54,836 bases of DNA. Origin: an uncultured Colwellia sp. (GTDB taxonomy: Bacteria > Pseudomonadota > Gammaproteobacteria > Enterobacterales > Alteromonadaceae). Positions 35,151-43,451 of this stretch are shown piece after piece. The stretch covers positions 1 through 54,836 of the forward strand of contig CAJXUN010000030.1 of assembly GCA_913061475.1 (NCBI GenBank), written 5' to 3'. Numbering within the stretch: position 1 is the stretch's first letter; every line of letters begins with the position of its first letter. The position numbers and the translations under genes are program-made. The notes beneath the pieces were generated by a model. The model was not told the origin of the DNA and made no database searches. It saw only the letters and a list, made by a program, of their open reading frames with translations.

Positions 35151-36395
35151 ATGGGGCTTTTATCACTTGCAGCGTTATCGCCACAGTTATCTAATCAAGT
35201 GAAACAATACTTGGTGATAACAGGTAATTATTGGGCGTTTACCTTAACAGATGGTGCACTGCGTATGCTCGTAGTGCTGTATTTTCATCAGTTAGGATAC
35301 AGCCCTTTAAATATTGCCATGCTGTTTTTATTTTATGAAATATTTGGTGTTATTACGAACCTTGTTGGTGGTTGGTTAGGTGCAAAACTTGGCTTAAATA
35401 AAACCATGAATATTGGTTTAGCAATGCAGATATTCGCCCTTGGTATGTTAGCTGTGCCTGCTGAAATGCTAACGGTTATCTATGTGATGGTCGCACAGGC
35501 ATTATCAGGCATCGCAAAAGATTTAAATAAAATGAGTGCTAAAAGCTCTATTAAATTATTAGTGCCTGAAGGAGCTGAAGGCAAGCTATACCAGTGGGTG
35601 GCTATTCTTACTGGATCTAAAAATGCACTAAAAGGTCTTGGATTCTTTCTGGGAGGATTACTTTTAACGTTACTTGAATTTAAAGGTGCAATCATCTTAA
35701 TGGCTTCACTTTTAGCCATAGTGTGGGTATTTAGTTTAATCACTTTAAAAGAAGATTTAGGTAAAGCGAAAAACAAACCAAAATTTAAAGATATTTTTTC
35801 GAAAAGTTCATCAATCAACAGTCTTTCTGCGGCACGCATGTTTTTGTTTGGCGCACGAGATGTTTGGTTTGTCGTGGCATTACCTGTGTTTTTAGCTGTA
35901 ACCTTTAACTGGAATCATTGGTGGGTGAGTGGTTTTATGGCGAGTTGGGTCATCGGCTATGGCATAGTACAATCTGTTGCGCCTTACGTCACAGGTAATA
36001 TTAGCGGAAAAATCACAGGTAAAAACCAGGGTAAAGTACCAACAGGTAGAACTGCCTTTTTATGGGCAAGCTATTTAACCTTGATTCCTGGTGCCATTGC
36101 ATTGGCATTGCATTTTGACTTTTATATACAAGCTTCTATCATCATCGGGCTATTATTTTTTGGTGCGGTTTTCGCCATTAATTCTTCTTTGCACAGTTAC
36201 CTTATCGTCAGTTATGCAGGTAATGATGGTGTATCGCTTGACGTAGGTTTTTATTATATGGCTAATGCGATGGGAAGATTAATCGGCACCGTGCTTTCAG
36301 GTTGGGTATATCAAAGCTATGGATTAGAAGCGTGTTTATGGATATCTAGTATGTTTGTTGCTTCTGCTTGCTTGCTATCATTAAAGTTAAAATAA
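35151..36395 (+). CDS. arsJ: organoarsenical efflux MFS transporter ArsJ
   Basis: A major facilitator protein of 414 residues with about twelve helices, matching the ArsJ family in its opening (VKQYLVITGNYWAFTLTDGALRMLVVLYFHQLG) and in LSGIAKDLNKMSAKSSIK. It exports 1-arseno-3-phosphoglycerate made by the GAPDH 32 bp upstream; the compound then breaks down to arsenate outside the cell. Together with Acr3 this gives the operon routes for both As(III) and As(V). Confidence 0.93.
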   Translation: MGLLSLAALSPQLSNQVKQYLVITGNYWAFTLTDGALRMLVVLYFHQLGYSPLNIAMLFLFYEIFGVITNLVGGWLGAKLGLNKTMNIGLAMQIFALGMLAVPAEMLTVIYVMVAQALSGIAKDLNKMSAKSSIKLLVPEGAEGKLYQWVAILTGSKNALKGLGFFLGGLLLTLLEFKGAIILMASLLAIVWVFSLITLKEDLGKAKNKPKFKDIFSKSSSINSLSAARMFLFGARDVWFVVALPVFLAVTFNWNHWWVSGFMASWVIGYGIVQSVAPYVTGNISGKITGKNQGKVPTGRTAFLWASYLTLIPGAIALALHFDFYIQASIIIGLLFFGAVFAINSSLHSYLIVSYAGNDGVSLDVGFYYMANAMGRLIGTVLSGWVYQSYGLEACLWISSMFVASACLLSLKLK

Positions 36396-36469
36396 GCCTG
36401 ATTTATTGTTGCTGATAATCGATACTAACAAAAGAAGGCATTTGCCGGCATGCATATCTGCAATTGACG

Positions 36470-37180
36470 TTAATTTTTTTGAATAACGTCTGATAGTGCC
36501 CACTCGATTGCCTTTTGAGCGTGAATATAGGTAGTGTCTAGTAGGGGGATTTTGGTATCTGCTTGAGCTACTAACATACCTATTTCAGTACAGCCTAAAA
36601 TAACGGCTTCAGCGCCGCTAGCGGCCAATGACGCAATAATTCTTAAGTATTGGGTTTTAGAAGCGGCAGTTGAATTTCCTAAACAGAGCTCTTGATAAAT
36701 GACATTATGAACAATTTTTCTATCGGCTTCATTTGGCGTTAAGACGTTTAAGCCATAATGGTCTTTTAATCTGCCCTTATAAAAGTCTTGTTCCATGGTA
36801 AAAGCCGTTCCTAATAAACCAACCGTTTTAATACCTTTATTTACCAGTACTTCAGCGGTTGCGTCAGCGATATGTAACAAAGGTATATTAATCGCTTGGG
36901 CAATTTGTGGCGCTACCTTATGCATGGTGTTTGTGCAGATAAGTAAAAAGTCAGCACCTGCAAGCTCAACCTTTTGCGCTGCGTGAGATAGCATTTCGGC
37001 CGTGCCTTGCCAATTGCCACTGTGTTGTAATTTCTCAATCGGTTCGAAGTCGACACTGTACAACGCTATTTTGGCGGAATGTAAACCTCCTAGCTTCTCT
37101 TTAACACCCGTATTAATAGCTCGATAATATCCAGAAGTGCTTTCCCAGCTCATCCCCCCCAACAGTCCTATTGTTTTCAT
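36470..37180 (-). CDS. aspartate/glutamate racemase family protein
   Basis: A cofactor-independent racemase of 236 residues. Both catalytic Cys regions are present: LICTNTMHK (about residue 82) and ILGCTEIGML (about residue 195), and the start IGLLGGMSWESTSGYY is typical of the YgeA-like aspartate racemase group. It probably interconverts L- and D-aspartate or a similar amino acid. It is convergent with arsJ and may be the last gene of a minus-strand group with the lipoprotein and DUF4386 genes, about 90 bp apart. Confidence 0.9.
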   Translation of the reverse strand: MKTIGLLGGMSWESTSGYYRAINTGVKEKLGGLHSAKIALYSVDFEPIEKLQHSGNWQGTAEMLSHAAQKVELAGADFLLICTNTMHKVAPQIAQAINIPLLHIADATAEVLVNKGIKTVGLLGTAFTMEQDFYKGRLKDHYGLNVLTPNEADRKIVHNVIYQELCLGNSTAASKTQYLRIIASLAASGAEAVILGCTEIGMLVAQADTKIPLLDTTYIHAQKAIEWALSDVIQKN

Positions 37181-37271
37181 ATTACCTCTATTTCATACTT
37201 ATGCTTTTAAAAGGTGAAAAATCGTTACCACTTATTTACATGACCAAACTTTTGATTTAATTTCTTTTTTG

Positions 37272-37730
37272 TTAATCGCCAGAGTGTAGAGTCTTGTTAG
37301 CATTGATTTCAGGCTCAGCGACTTCAGCACCTTCTAAGAGTGAATCAAATTGGTCAACACCCATGCCAGCAACAGGCTCGATTTTAACTACGGCGATTTT
37401 AGTTATATCTTCAATTCTGAAAACCATTTCACCGGTGTTCTCTCCATCGGCATAATTATAGATTAAATCATTATCGCCCCAATATTTTACATTTTCTAAG
37501 AGGATAAACCCTTTTTCTAGCTTGTTTTTACTTATACCTTGATAAGTGCTTTTAGCTATCTGGGCGTAATAGTAGTAAGGCTTGAGTTCATCAGTACCGG
37601 TTTTAACGTTAAATTGGGCAAACACCCAGATTTTTTCATCATCGATATTTGCTGTTAATGCTCGTGCTTCTTGCTCGGCACCACAGCCAAAAATGGAGGA
37701 TAAAATAATAATCAAGAACAGGTATTTCAA
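37272..37730 (-). CDS. hypothetical lipoprotein
   Basis: A protein of 152 residues with a lipoprotein signal (MKYLFLIIILSSIFGC, Cys at residue 16). The mature part is acidic and shows no domain I recognise; KPYYYYAQIAKSTYQGI is its most distinctive segment. The second residue after the Cys is Ala, giving no inner-membrane retention signal, so the outer membrane is likely. It begins 27 bp after the DUF4386 stop codon on the same strand. Confidence 0.75.
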   Translation of the reverse strand: MKYLFLIIILSSIFGCGAEQEARALTANIDDEKIWVFAQFNVKTGTDELKPYYYYAQIAKSTYQGISKNKLEKGFILLENVKYWGDNDLIYNYADGENTGEMVFRIEDITKIAVVKIEPVAGMGVDQFDSLLEGAEVAEPEINANKTLHSGD

Positions 37731-37757
37731 TTTATTTTCCTTTATTGTTATAAAATA

Positions 37758-38399
37758 TTATTGCGGAGACCTTAACATGTATGCTCCTAACCAAATAAAC
37801 CATATTATTTGACTTAAACCAAAAATTTCTGTCAACACGTCGGCTGGATAAACGGTTAATACACCTACAGTACCAACAAATATACCTAGATAGCTAAGTG
37901 TTTTGGGTAAGCTATGACCTTTAAATGCAGCAATACTCAGCAAGAGTACCCATAAGCCACCAACTATTTCATTACCTCCTCCAAGCCCTTCGACAATAGC
38001 GTTAATCGTTAGCCAAACTGTCATTGCTTGTTCTGGGTTTTTAATCGACAAGTTCAGTGCGGCATCTAAGCCAATATTCGCGATCATGCCACTGGCAATA
38101 ATTAACACTATCCAAACGATGCCAAAAATTGAGGCTATTTGAGCAAGCACAGGCGTGTCATTTTTCAATCGCTGATAAATGGCCGGCACGAGCAAAGCTA
38201 AACCAATACCAAATATGATATACATGAATAGATTAACAATGGTTAGCGTCGTTTGATTTTCTTCTAGAAAAGCAAACTTTTGCATAATCGTCATATCAAC
38301 CGGAAAGTCCCAAATCATGCCAAAAAATATAAAGGCCGCAATGTAAATAATCGCTTCAGATATTGCCGCAATCCCGCCTGTTTTTTGTAATGTACTCAT
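37758..38399 (-). CDS. DUF4386 membrane protein
   Basis: A protein of 213 residues with about six transmembrane helices, matching the DUF4386 pattern (TGGIAAISEAIIYIAAFIFFG near the N-terminus, LGGGNEIVGGLWVLLLS near residue 150). No function is established for the family. The start has AGGGAA upstream, and the gene follows the 84-residue membrane protein by ten bases, so they are co-transcribed. Confidence 0.82.
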   Translation of the reverse strand: MSTLQKTGGIAAISEAIIYIAAFIFFGMIWDFPVDMTIMQKFAFLEENQTTLTIVNLFMYIIFGIGLALLVPAIYQRLKNDTPVLAQIASIFGIVWIVLIIASGMIANIGLDAALNLSIKNPEQAMTVWLTINAIVEGLGGGNEIVGGLWVLLLSIAAFKGHSLPKTLSYLGIFVGTVGVLTVYPADVLTEIFGLSQIIWFIWLGAYMLRSPQ

Positions 38400-38409
38400 G
38401 GCTTATTCC

Positions 38410-38664
38410 CTAATTTTTATCTTTATTAGTGATGGCCATTTTTGCCGCAATAGCTAAACCAACCCCCGTAATGAGGGAGAGCATAGCAAGGCCAAACATA
38501 GCATTATCTGTAGCCTTAAAAGCTAAAAGGTACATACTGATAGCAATAAGCAAGATACCAACTAAAGCAGAGGGCTTAGGGTGTAATGCTATCAGCCCAG
38601 GTGGCTTGGTTAATTTTACTTTAGTGTGGGCTGAAGCTTTTCTTTTATGTTTATTTGTTGGCAT
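38410..38664 (-). CDS. small two-helix membrane protein
   Basis: An 84-residue protein with a strongly basic N-terminus (MPTNKHKRKASAHTKVKLTK) and two hydrophobic helices. The basic tail predicts an N-in topology. I do not recognise a family. A good AAGGAA site lies six bases before the ATG, and it is the first gene of the unit with DUF4386, which supports it as a real gene. Confidence 0.65.
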   Translation of the reverse strand: MPTNKHKRKASAHTKVKLTKPPGLIALHPKPSALVGILLIAISMYLLAFKATDNAMFGLAMLSLITGVGLAIAAKMAITNKDKN

Positions 38665-38694
38665 CAGAAATTCCTTATATCTTCTTGTGCCCTA

Positions 38695-39148
38695 ATAATG
38701 GGGCAATTAATAGTTGCTCAACATAGCACAAACTACCACGCTAACTGTTGAGTGGATTGTAATATTTATTGCTAGGTTTATTGTTAGATTACATTACCTT
38801 GTATGTCCAACGCTACTTTTGTCGTCAAATATTGGTGTTAGTAACGTAAGAATAGTCAAGCACACCAAGAAAAAAAGCTCAGCGCTATGATCTAGGCCAA
38901 CGCCTCTTTGCTTGAAAAATTTGTTGATCTCGCAACGAAGCACATCGAGATTAGCAAAAAATGATAATCAGTAAGAAGATGAATTTTGAAAAGTTAATTA
39001 CCTTTTGAACTCATCGTTGGAAAAGAGTGTGATGGTGATTTTAATTATCCCCTAGGAAAAATACCTAGGTGTATTTCACATACCGAATAGGTATGATGAG
39101 GATAAAGGTAACTGCCTTAAAAATATAAAAATAATCGGGTATGCAACT
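38695..39148. other. structured intergenic region before the Nramp-like gene
   Basis: No coding frame is seen. Structures noted: TTGTTGATCTCG (38921-38932) can pair with CGAGATTAGCAA (38946-38957) through 12 pairs including two G-U on the plus strand. A minus-strand terminator-like hairpin lies at about 38874-38909 followed by seven T. Two CCTAGG hexamers sit at 39051 and 39064, and a CATACC/GGTATG dyad at 39079-39095 just upstream of the transporter gene. These may be leader or operator elements. Confidence 0.4.
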
Positions 39149-40369
39149 ATGAAACTTCCAAAAGTCGGGCCGGCATTTTTAGTGACTGCCGCATTCATCG
39201 GACCGGGTACTGTTATTACTGCGTCTATGGCCGGGGCAAACTATGGTTTGACCTTGGTATGGGCACTTTTATTTGCGATGATAGCGACCATTATTTTACA
39301 AGAAATGGCCGCGCGCTTAGGTATTATTACCCAGCAAGGTTTAGGGGAAAATATTCGTCAAGCGATATCCCAACCGTTTTGGCGAACAATAACCATATTG
39401 CTGGTAGTTAGCGCTATTGTCGTGGGGAATGGCGCTTATCAAAGTGGCAATATTTCGGGCGCGAGTTTAGGTTTAGTCAGTATTAGCGAACAATTCTCTT
39501 GGGACATTCCTTATGCAACAATTCTCTTCCCTTTGTTGATTGGTGTGGTTGCATTTATCTTACTTTACACCGGAAGTTATAAACTGATTGAACGAGCATT
39601 GGTGCTGCTCGTTGGCTTAATGAGTGTTGCGTTTTTATTGAGTTTCTTTCTCACTCAGCCCGATTGGGCTGGCCTACTATCGAGTATGTTCTCGTTTGAT
39701 ATACCAACAGGTGCAGGTTTAACCGTTATTGCCTTAATTGGTACAACGGTTGTCCCTTATAACTTGTTTCTACATGCGGCAACAGCGAGTAAAAAGTGGC
39801 AATCAACAGATGATTTAACCGCAGCAAGGCAAGATTTATTTTTTTCTATTCCACTGGGAGCGTTAATTTCTATTGCGATAGTATCGACCGCAGCTTCGGC
39901 GTTTTTTGGTCAGCAATTAACTCTGCGAAGTGCGGCTGATTTAGCGCCATCGCTACAGCCGCTGTTTGGTGATTGGGCAAGTATATTTATTGGCATAGGA
40001 CTTTTTTCTGCTGGTATCTCTTCCGCTATTACTGCGCCCTTAGCGGCAGCTTTCGCGCTAAGTGGAATTTTAAACTTAGATAAAAGTCTTAATTCTATTA
40101 GCTTTAAACTGACGTGGCTGACGATTCTTGTTATTGGTGTTGTCGTCGCCAGTTCTGGCTACAAGGCCGTATCCATTATTTGGTTTGCTCAGGTAGCTAA
40201 CGGTATATTATTACCGGTAATAAGCATTTTCCTGTTATGGATAATGAACACGAAAGTGCTGGGGGATTATCGTAATAATCTCTGGCAGAATATTGCTGGC
40301 GCTGCCGTTATCTTTATTACCTTATTATTGAGTGCTCGTAGTTTAATGTCAGCGTTTGGCTTACTTTAG
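39149..40369 (+). CDS. Nramp-related transporter lacking the canonical metal motifs
   Basis: An 11-helix membrane protein of 406 residues in the Nramp superfamily. True Nramps bind metal through DPGN in helix 1 and MPH in helix 6. Here helix 1 reads FIGPGTVIT (GPGT at 18-21) and helix 6 reads TTVVPYNLFLH (VPY at 202-204), so the metal-binding Asp and Met are both missing. The fold is kept, but Mn or Fe transport by the usual mechanism is doubtful; another cation or a different substrate is possible. Annotation pipelines would probably call it a divalent metal transporter. It is a single gene before a bidirectional terminator. Confidence 0.85.
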   Translation: MKLPKVGPAFLVTAAFIGPGTVITASMAGANYGLTLVWALLFAMIATIILQEMAARLGIITQQGLGENIRQAISQPFWRTITILLVVSAIVVGNGAYQSGNISGASLGLVSISEQFSWDIPYATILFPLLIGVVAFILLYTGSYKLIERALVLLVGLMSVAFLLSFFLTQPDWAGLLSSMFSFDIPTGAGLTVIALIGTTVVPYNLFLHAATASKKWQSTDDLTAARQDLFFSIPLGALISIAIVSTAASAFFGQQLTLRSAADLAPSLQPLFGDWASIFIGIGLFSAGISSAITAPLAAAFALSGILNLDKSLNSISFKLTWLTILVIGVVVASSGYKAVSIIWFAQVANGILLPVISIFLLWIMNTKVLGDYRNNLWQNIAGAAVIFITLLLSARSLMSAFGLL

Positions 40370-40412
40370 TGGTTGTTTATCTTAATAAATAACTTATTGA
40401 GCTTGAATTATT

Positions 40413-40451
40413 AAACATAAAGGCCTGTCAGGTGTGTTGGCCTTTATGTTT
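40413..40451. terminator. bidirectional intrinsic terminator
   Basis: A perfect 13-bp stem, AAACATAAAGGCC (40413-40425) and GGCCTTTATGTTT (40439-40451), lies between the convergent Nramp-like and DUF1707 genes. Confidence 0.85.
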
Positions 40452-40459
40452 TAGATGAG

Positions 40460-41110
40460 CTACTTATCGTTGTCAAATGCTGCTTTTAAGTTGTTGGCAA
40501 AGGCAACAAACTTTTCTTTAATCGTTTTTTTAACCGTAATATTTAGCGAGCCTAAAACCACTTTACCTTCGATGGTAATGATCGGCGCTTGTCTATTCGC
40601 CATTGACGGTGCTTTATTTTCTATACTGCTGATAATGCCATAGCTTTTACAGACAACATTAATATTTTCTGGCACGTAAATTTTATTGCTGCCAAGAATA
40701 CAGTTTAATTTTATCGTGACATTTTGGTGTTGAAATACCGCATCAGTGAAGTCGAGTAGGGCTTCGCCCAAAATGTTATTTACCGTAATCGTTTTTGGTA
40801 CATACCATTGGCCGCTGCGTTCAATATTACCTAAAATGCTTTGCAAATTTAGCGTGTCGTCACTATTGGGGTTGCTATAGCTTGGGGTAAACTGGTGTTC
40901 TTTATTATCGTTATATTGAGTGTCTGCTTTTAATGTTAAGTCTGCAACGAGATCGATGATTTCTTGATGACGGTCACTATTCATCGCCTGATCTAATCGA
41001 CGTTCAAATGCTTCAGCTGAGATCACGCCATGGCTGTAGTTAAAAATTAGTTGATCAATGGTTTCTTCACGCACTTGCTCGATAGGGCGGTCTTCAAGAA
41101 TTACTGACAT
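40460..41110 (-). CDS. DUF1707 / LiaF-like protein
   Basis: A soluble protein of 216 residues. The N-terminus holds a DUF1707-type helical domain (QLIFNYSHGVISAEAFERRLDQAMNS). The C-terminus has a LiaF-like beta-helix with repeated short turns (NNILGEALLDF, LNCILGSNKIYVP, KVVLGSLNITV), as in the 'cell-wall-active antibiotics response' family. It lacks membrane helices. The function in Gram-negatives is unknown; in Firmicutes LiaF controls an envelope-stress kinase, but no such kinase is next to it. Confidence 0.82.
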   Translation of the reverse strand: MSVILEDRPIEQVREETIDQLIFNYSHGVISAEAFERRLDQAMNSDRHQEIIDLVADLTLKADTQYNDNKEHQFTPSYSNPNSDDTLNLQSILGNIERSGQWYVPKTITVNNILGEALLDFTDAVFQHQNVTIKLNCILGSNKIYVPENINVVCKSYGIISSIENKAPSMANRQAPIITIEGKVVLGSLNITVKKTIKEKFVAFANNLKAAFDNDK

Positions 41111-41317
41111 AGGTCACTCCGTTGTTTATTATTTTTAATACCTGTTAGCAAAATAGTAGCAAAGATAAAGCCATAAATTTAATTCAATAAATACAAAAGC
41201 TTAATGTTATTGGATTTTTGTTTTTTGTGAAATTCGCCACAGATAGGTGAAAATAAATAAATAATAGCTACCCTTGTCAGCCAAATAACAGTTTTATCTT
41301 AACAGGGCTATGTTTTT

Positions 41318-43309
41318 TTACTCGATATTTAATACTTTCTTCAATGGTGTAAGGTGTTGCTCGAAATATCGCCATTGTTCAGTAGCGCTTTTATAAATGG
41401 GTTGACGTACTTGCTCAGAACTTGGCGTCTTAATATTACGTTGGGTTTTATGAAAATCAAGACATGATTTTTCAAACTCCAGGCCACAAAAATCAAGTAT
41501 TCTTCGTACTTGTGTTTCTAAGTCATCAACTACATCTTCATGATTCACTGTTAATATAAAGTCTGGTAAAACGCTTTGCCAATGCGCCATTAATTTAAGA
41601 TAAGCTTGGTAGTAACGACCAATGTCTTCGAGGTTGTAGCTAAAATCCTGTCCTTCAGCAAATAATTGTTTAAAGCCACTAAAGCAACAAGCCATAGGTG
41701 CGCGCCTGGCATCAATGATTTTTGCATTGGGCAGCATCAACCTAATTAAACCAATATGGAGGAAGTTGTTCGGCATTTTATCAATAAAAAATGGCGCATC
41801 TTCACGATAGACACGTGTTTCATCGATAAATTGTTGCCCAAAGCGTTGGAAGTATTCAGCTTTAATCTCGGCTAAGTTCTTCGGATACTGATTTGCTTGA
41901 TTCGACGGCTTACGGCCGCGTAATCTTGATGCTAATCCCAAAACATTATGCAGCTCCATAGTGCCGTCAACTTGGCTATGTGAAGCAAGTATTTGTTCAA
42001 GTAGGGTAGAGCCCGCGCGAGGTAGTCCAACAATGAAAATTGCATCAGATGCGTTTAGCCCTAATTGTCCACGGCTTTGAAAAAGCTCAGCAGTACAAAA
42101 CTTTATTTGCTCTTCAACCTGTTGTTCAATGTTATTGATATCAAAACCATTGTGAGCATGTTGTAAATCATTGCCTTGTTGGTAAGACTGAAAAGCCTGA
42201 TCGTAGTCACACCTGTCTTCAAAGGCTTTACCTATGGCAAAGTGCAGCTGTACTTTGTCTGTTATTGCTAAATCTTGAGCTGCTTGTTGTACTTGCATTT
42301 GGGCAATTTCATCGTCACTAAAACGATAGGTTTTGGTATTGGCTAAACTCCAAAAAGCATCGCCGTAGCTTGGTGTCAACTGGTAGGCTTGTTGATAAGC
42401 CGCTACTGCTTTGGCGATTTCACCTTTGGCCTTTAAAGCATGCCCAAGCTGTAAATGAAAACCGGCAGTGTTGCCATCTTGGGTTATCGCTTGCTCAAAC
42501 AAGGTGATCGCTTGTGCTATTTTACCTAGCCCGGTTAAAGCGTTAGCTTTGGCAACTTTAAAACTTAAATTATCGGGTTGTTCAATAAGCAGTATTTCAA
42601 CTTGTTGTTCGGCCACTTTGTATTTGCCTAATCGCAGCAGTAAATTAAGGTACTGCGAGCGGGCATAAATATTTTCGGGGGCAAGTTCAAGCGCACTGGA
42701 AAGTAAAAACTCGGCATCATCATAAATTTTTAGTTCAATCCCAATTTCCGCTAATAAACACATACCTTCGATATGACGTTTGTTTTGTTGTAAAAAATGT
42801 CGGCAAATTTGCTCAGCCTTCAATAGCTTACCTTGGTGCATCAATTCGGTCACGGCGAGCAATGCCGCTGGTAAGCTTTTTAGTTTAGCTAATTGATTTG
42901 CCGCTAACTGCACTTGCTCGGGTTGATTTTGGTCACGATAAAGATGAATGAGTTCTTGCCAACTGGCAACTAAACTTGGGTTGAGTTTTATTGCTTTTTC
43001 AAAGGCAATTTTAGCCTGTTTTGGTTGTGCTAAAGCAAGATAAATGTAGCCTAACTCTTGATTTGCACGACTGTGCTTTTCATCAGCCTCGAGTAAAGCT
43101 TGAATACTTGCCAAGGCCTTTGTGTAGTCTTTAGCATAGCGCTGAGCGACACAAATTAAATACTTGAGCTCAATTTGTTGAGTTTTATCTGACGTTTGTT
43201 GCAGCTGTTGTTCGCTCAGTTTAATCGCGTCATCAAATTTTGCGTGTTGGATCAATTGTTGAATTGACTTTATTTGCAGTGCTATTGATGTAGGGGCTGT
43301 TTTTTCCAA
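41318..43309 (-). CDS. TPR-repeat sulfotransferase
   Basis: A protein of 663 residues with about ten tetratricopeptide repeats (residues about 15-400) followed by a sulfotransferase domain. The PAPS-binding 5' phosphosulfate loop is IFIVGLPRAGSTLLEQIL, and ENINHED-type contacts occur later (ILTVNHEDVV). It should transfer sulfate from PAPS to an unknown acceptor. It lies 140 bp downstream of a TonB-dependent receptor on the same strand with a terminator-like hairpin between. TPR-sulfotransferases often sit beside TonB receptors in these bacteria, for a reason not known to me. Confidence 0.9.
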   Translation of the reverse strand: MEKTAPTSIALQIKSIQQLIQHAKFDDAIKLSEQQLQQTSDKTQQIELKYLICVAQRYAKDYTKALASIQALLEADEKHSRANQELGYIYLALAQPKQAKIAFEKAIKLNPSLVASWQELIHLYRDQNQPEQVQLAANQLAKLKSLPAALLAVTELMHQGKLLKAEQICRHFLQQNKRHIEGMCLLAEIGIELKIYDDAEFLLSSALELAPENIYARSQYLNLLLRLGKYKVAEQQVEILLIEQPDNLSFKVAKANALTGLGKIAQAITLFEQAITQDGNTAGFHLQLGHALKAKGEIAKAVAAYQQAYQLTPSYGDAFWSLANTKTYRFSDDEIAQMQVQQAAQDLAITDKVQLHFAIGKAFEDRCDYDQAFQSYQQGNDLQHAHNGFDINNIEQQVEEQIKFCTAELFQSRGQLGLNASDAIFIVGLPRAGSTLLEQILASHSQVDGTMELHNVLGLASRLRGRKPSNQANQYPKNLAEIKAEYFQRFGQQFIDETRVYREDAPFFIDKMPNNFLHIGLIRLMLPNAKIIDARRAPMACCFSGFKQLFAEGQDFSYNLEDIGRYYQAYLKLMAHWQSVLPDFILTVNHEDVVDDLETQVRRILDFCGLEFEKSCLDFHKTQRNIKTPSSEQVRQPIYKSATEQWRYFEQHLTPLKKVLNIE

Positions 43310-43365
43310 CGACTTGGCTCCGTGGGCGAGTGATGAATAAATAGGGTAGATCTTGCTACTTTAGC

Positions 43366-43407
43366 AAAAAAAAACCACTTGATGTCAGGAAATACTAAAT
43401 CAAGTGG
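43366..43407 (-). terminator. intrinsic terminator after the TonB receptor
   Basis: On the minus strand CCACTTGAT pairs with ATCAAGTGG (43375-43383 and 43399-43407) and is followed by nine T residues. It should separate most receptor transcripts from the sulfotransferase gene. Confidence 0.8.
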
Positions 43408-43451
43408 CTTACTGCTGTGCTATAGCTTAGCTAAATTTATTAAAGCTCGCT

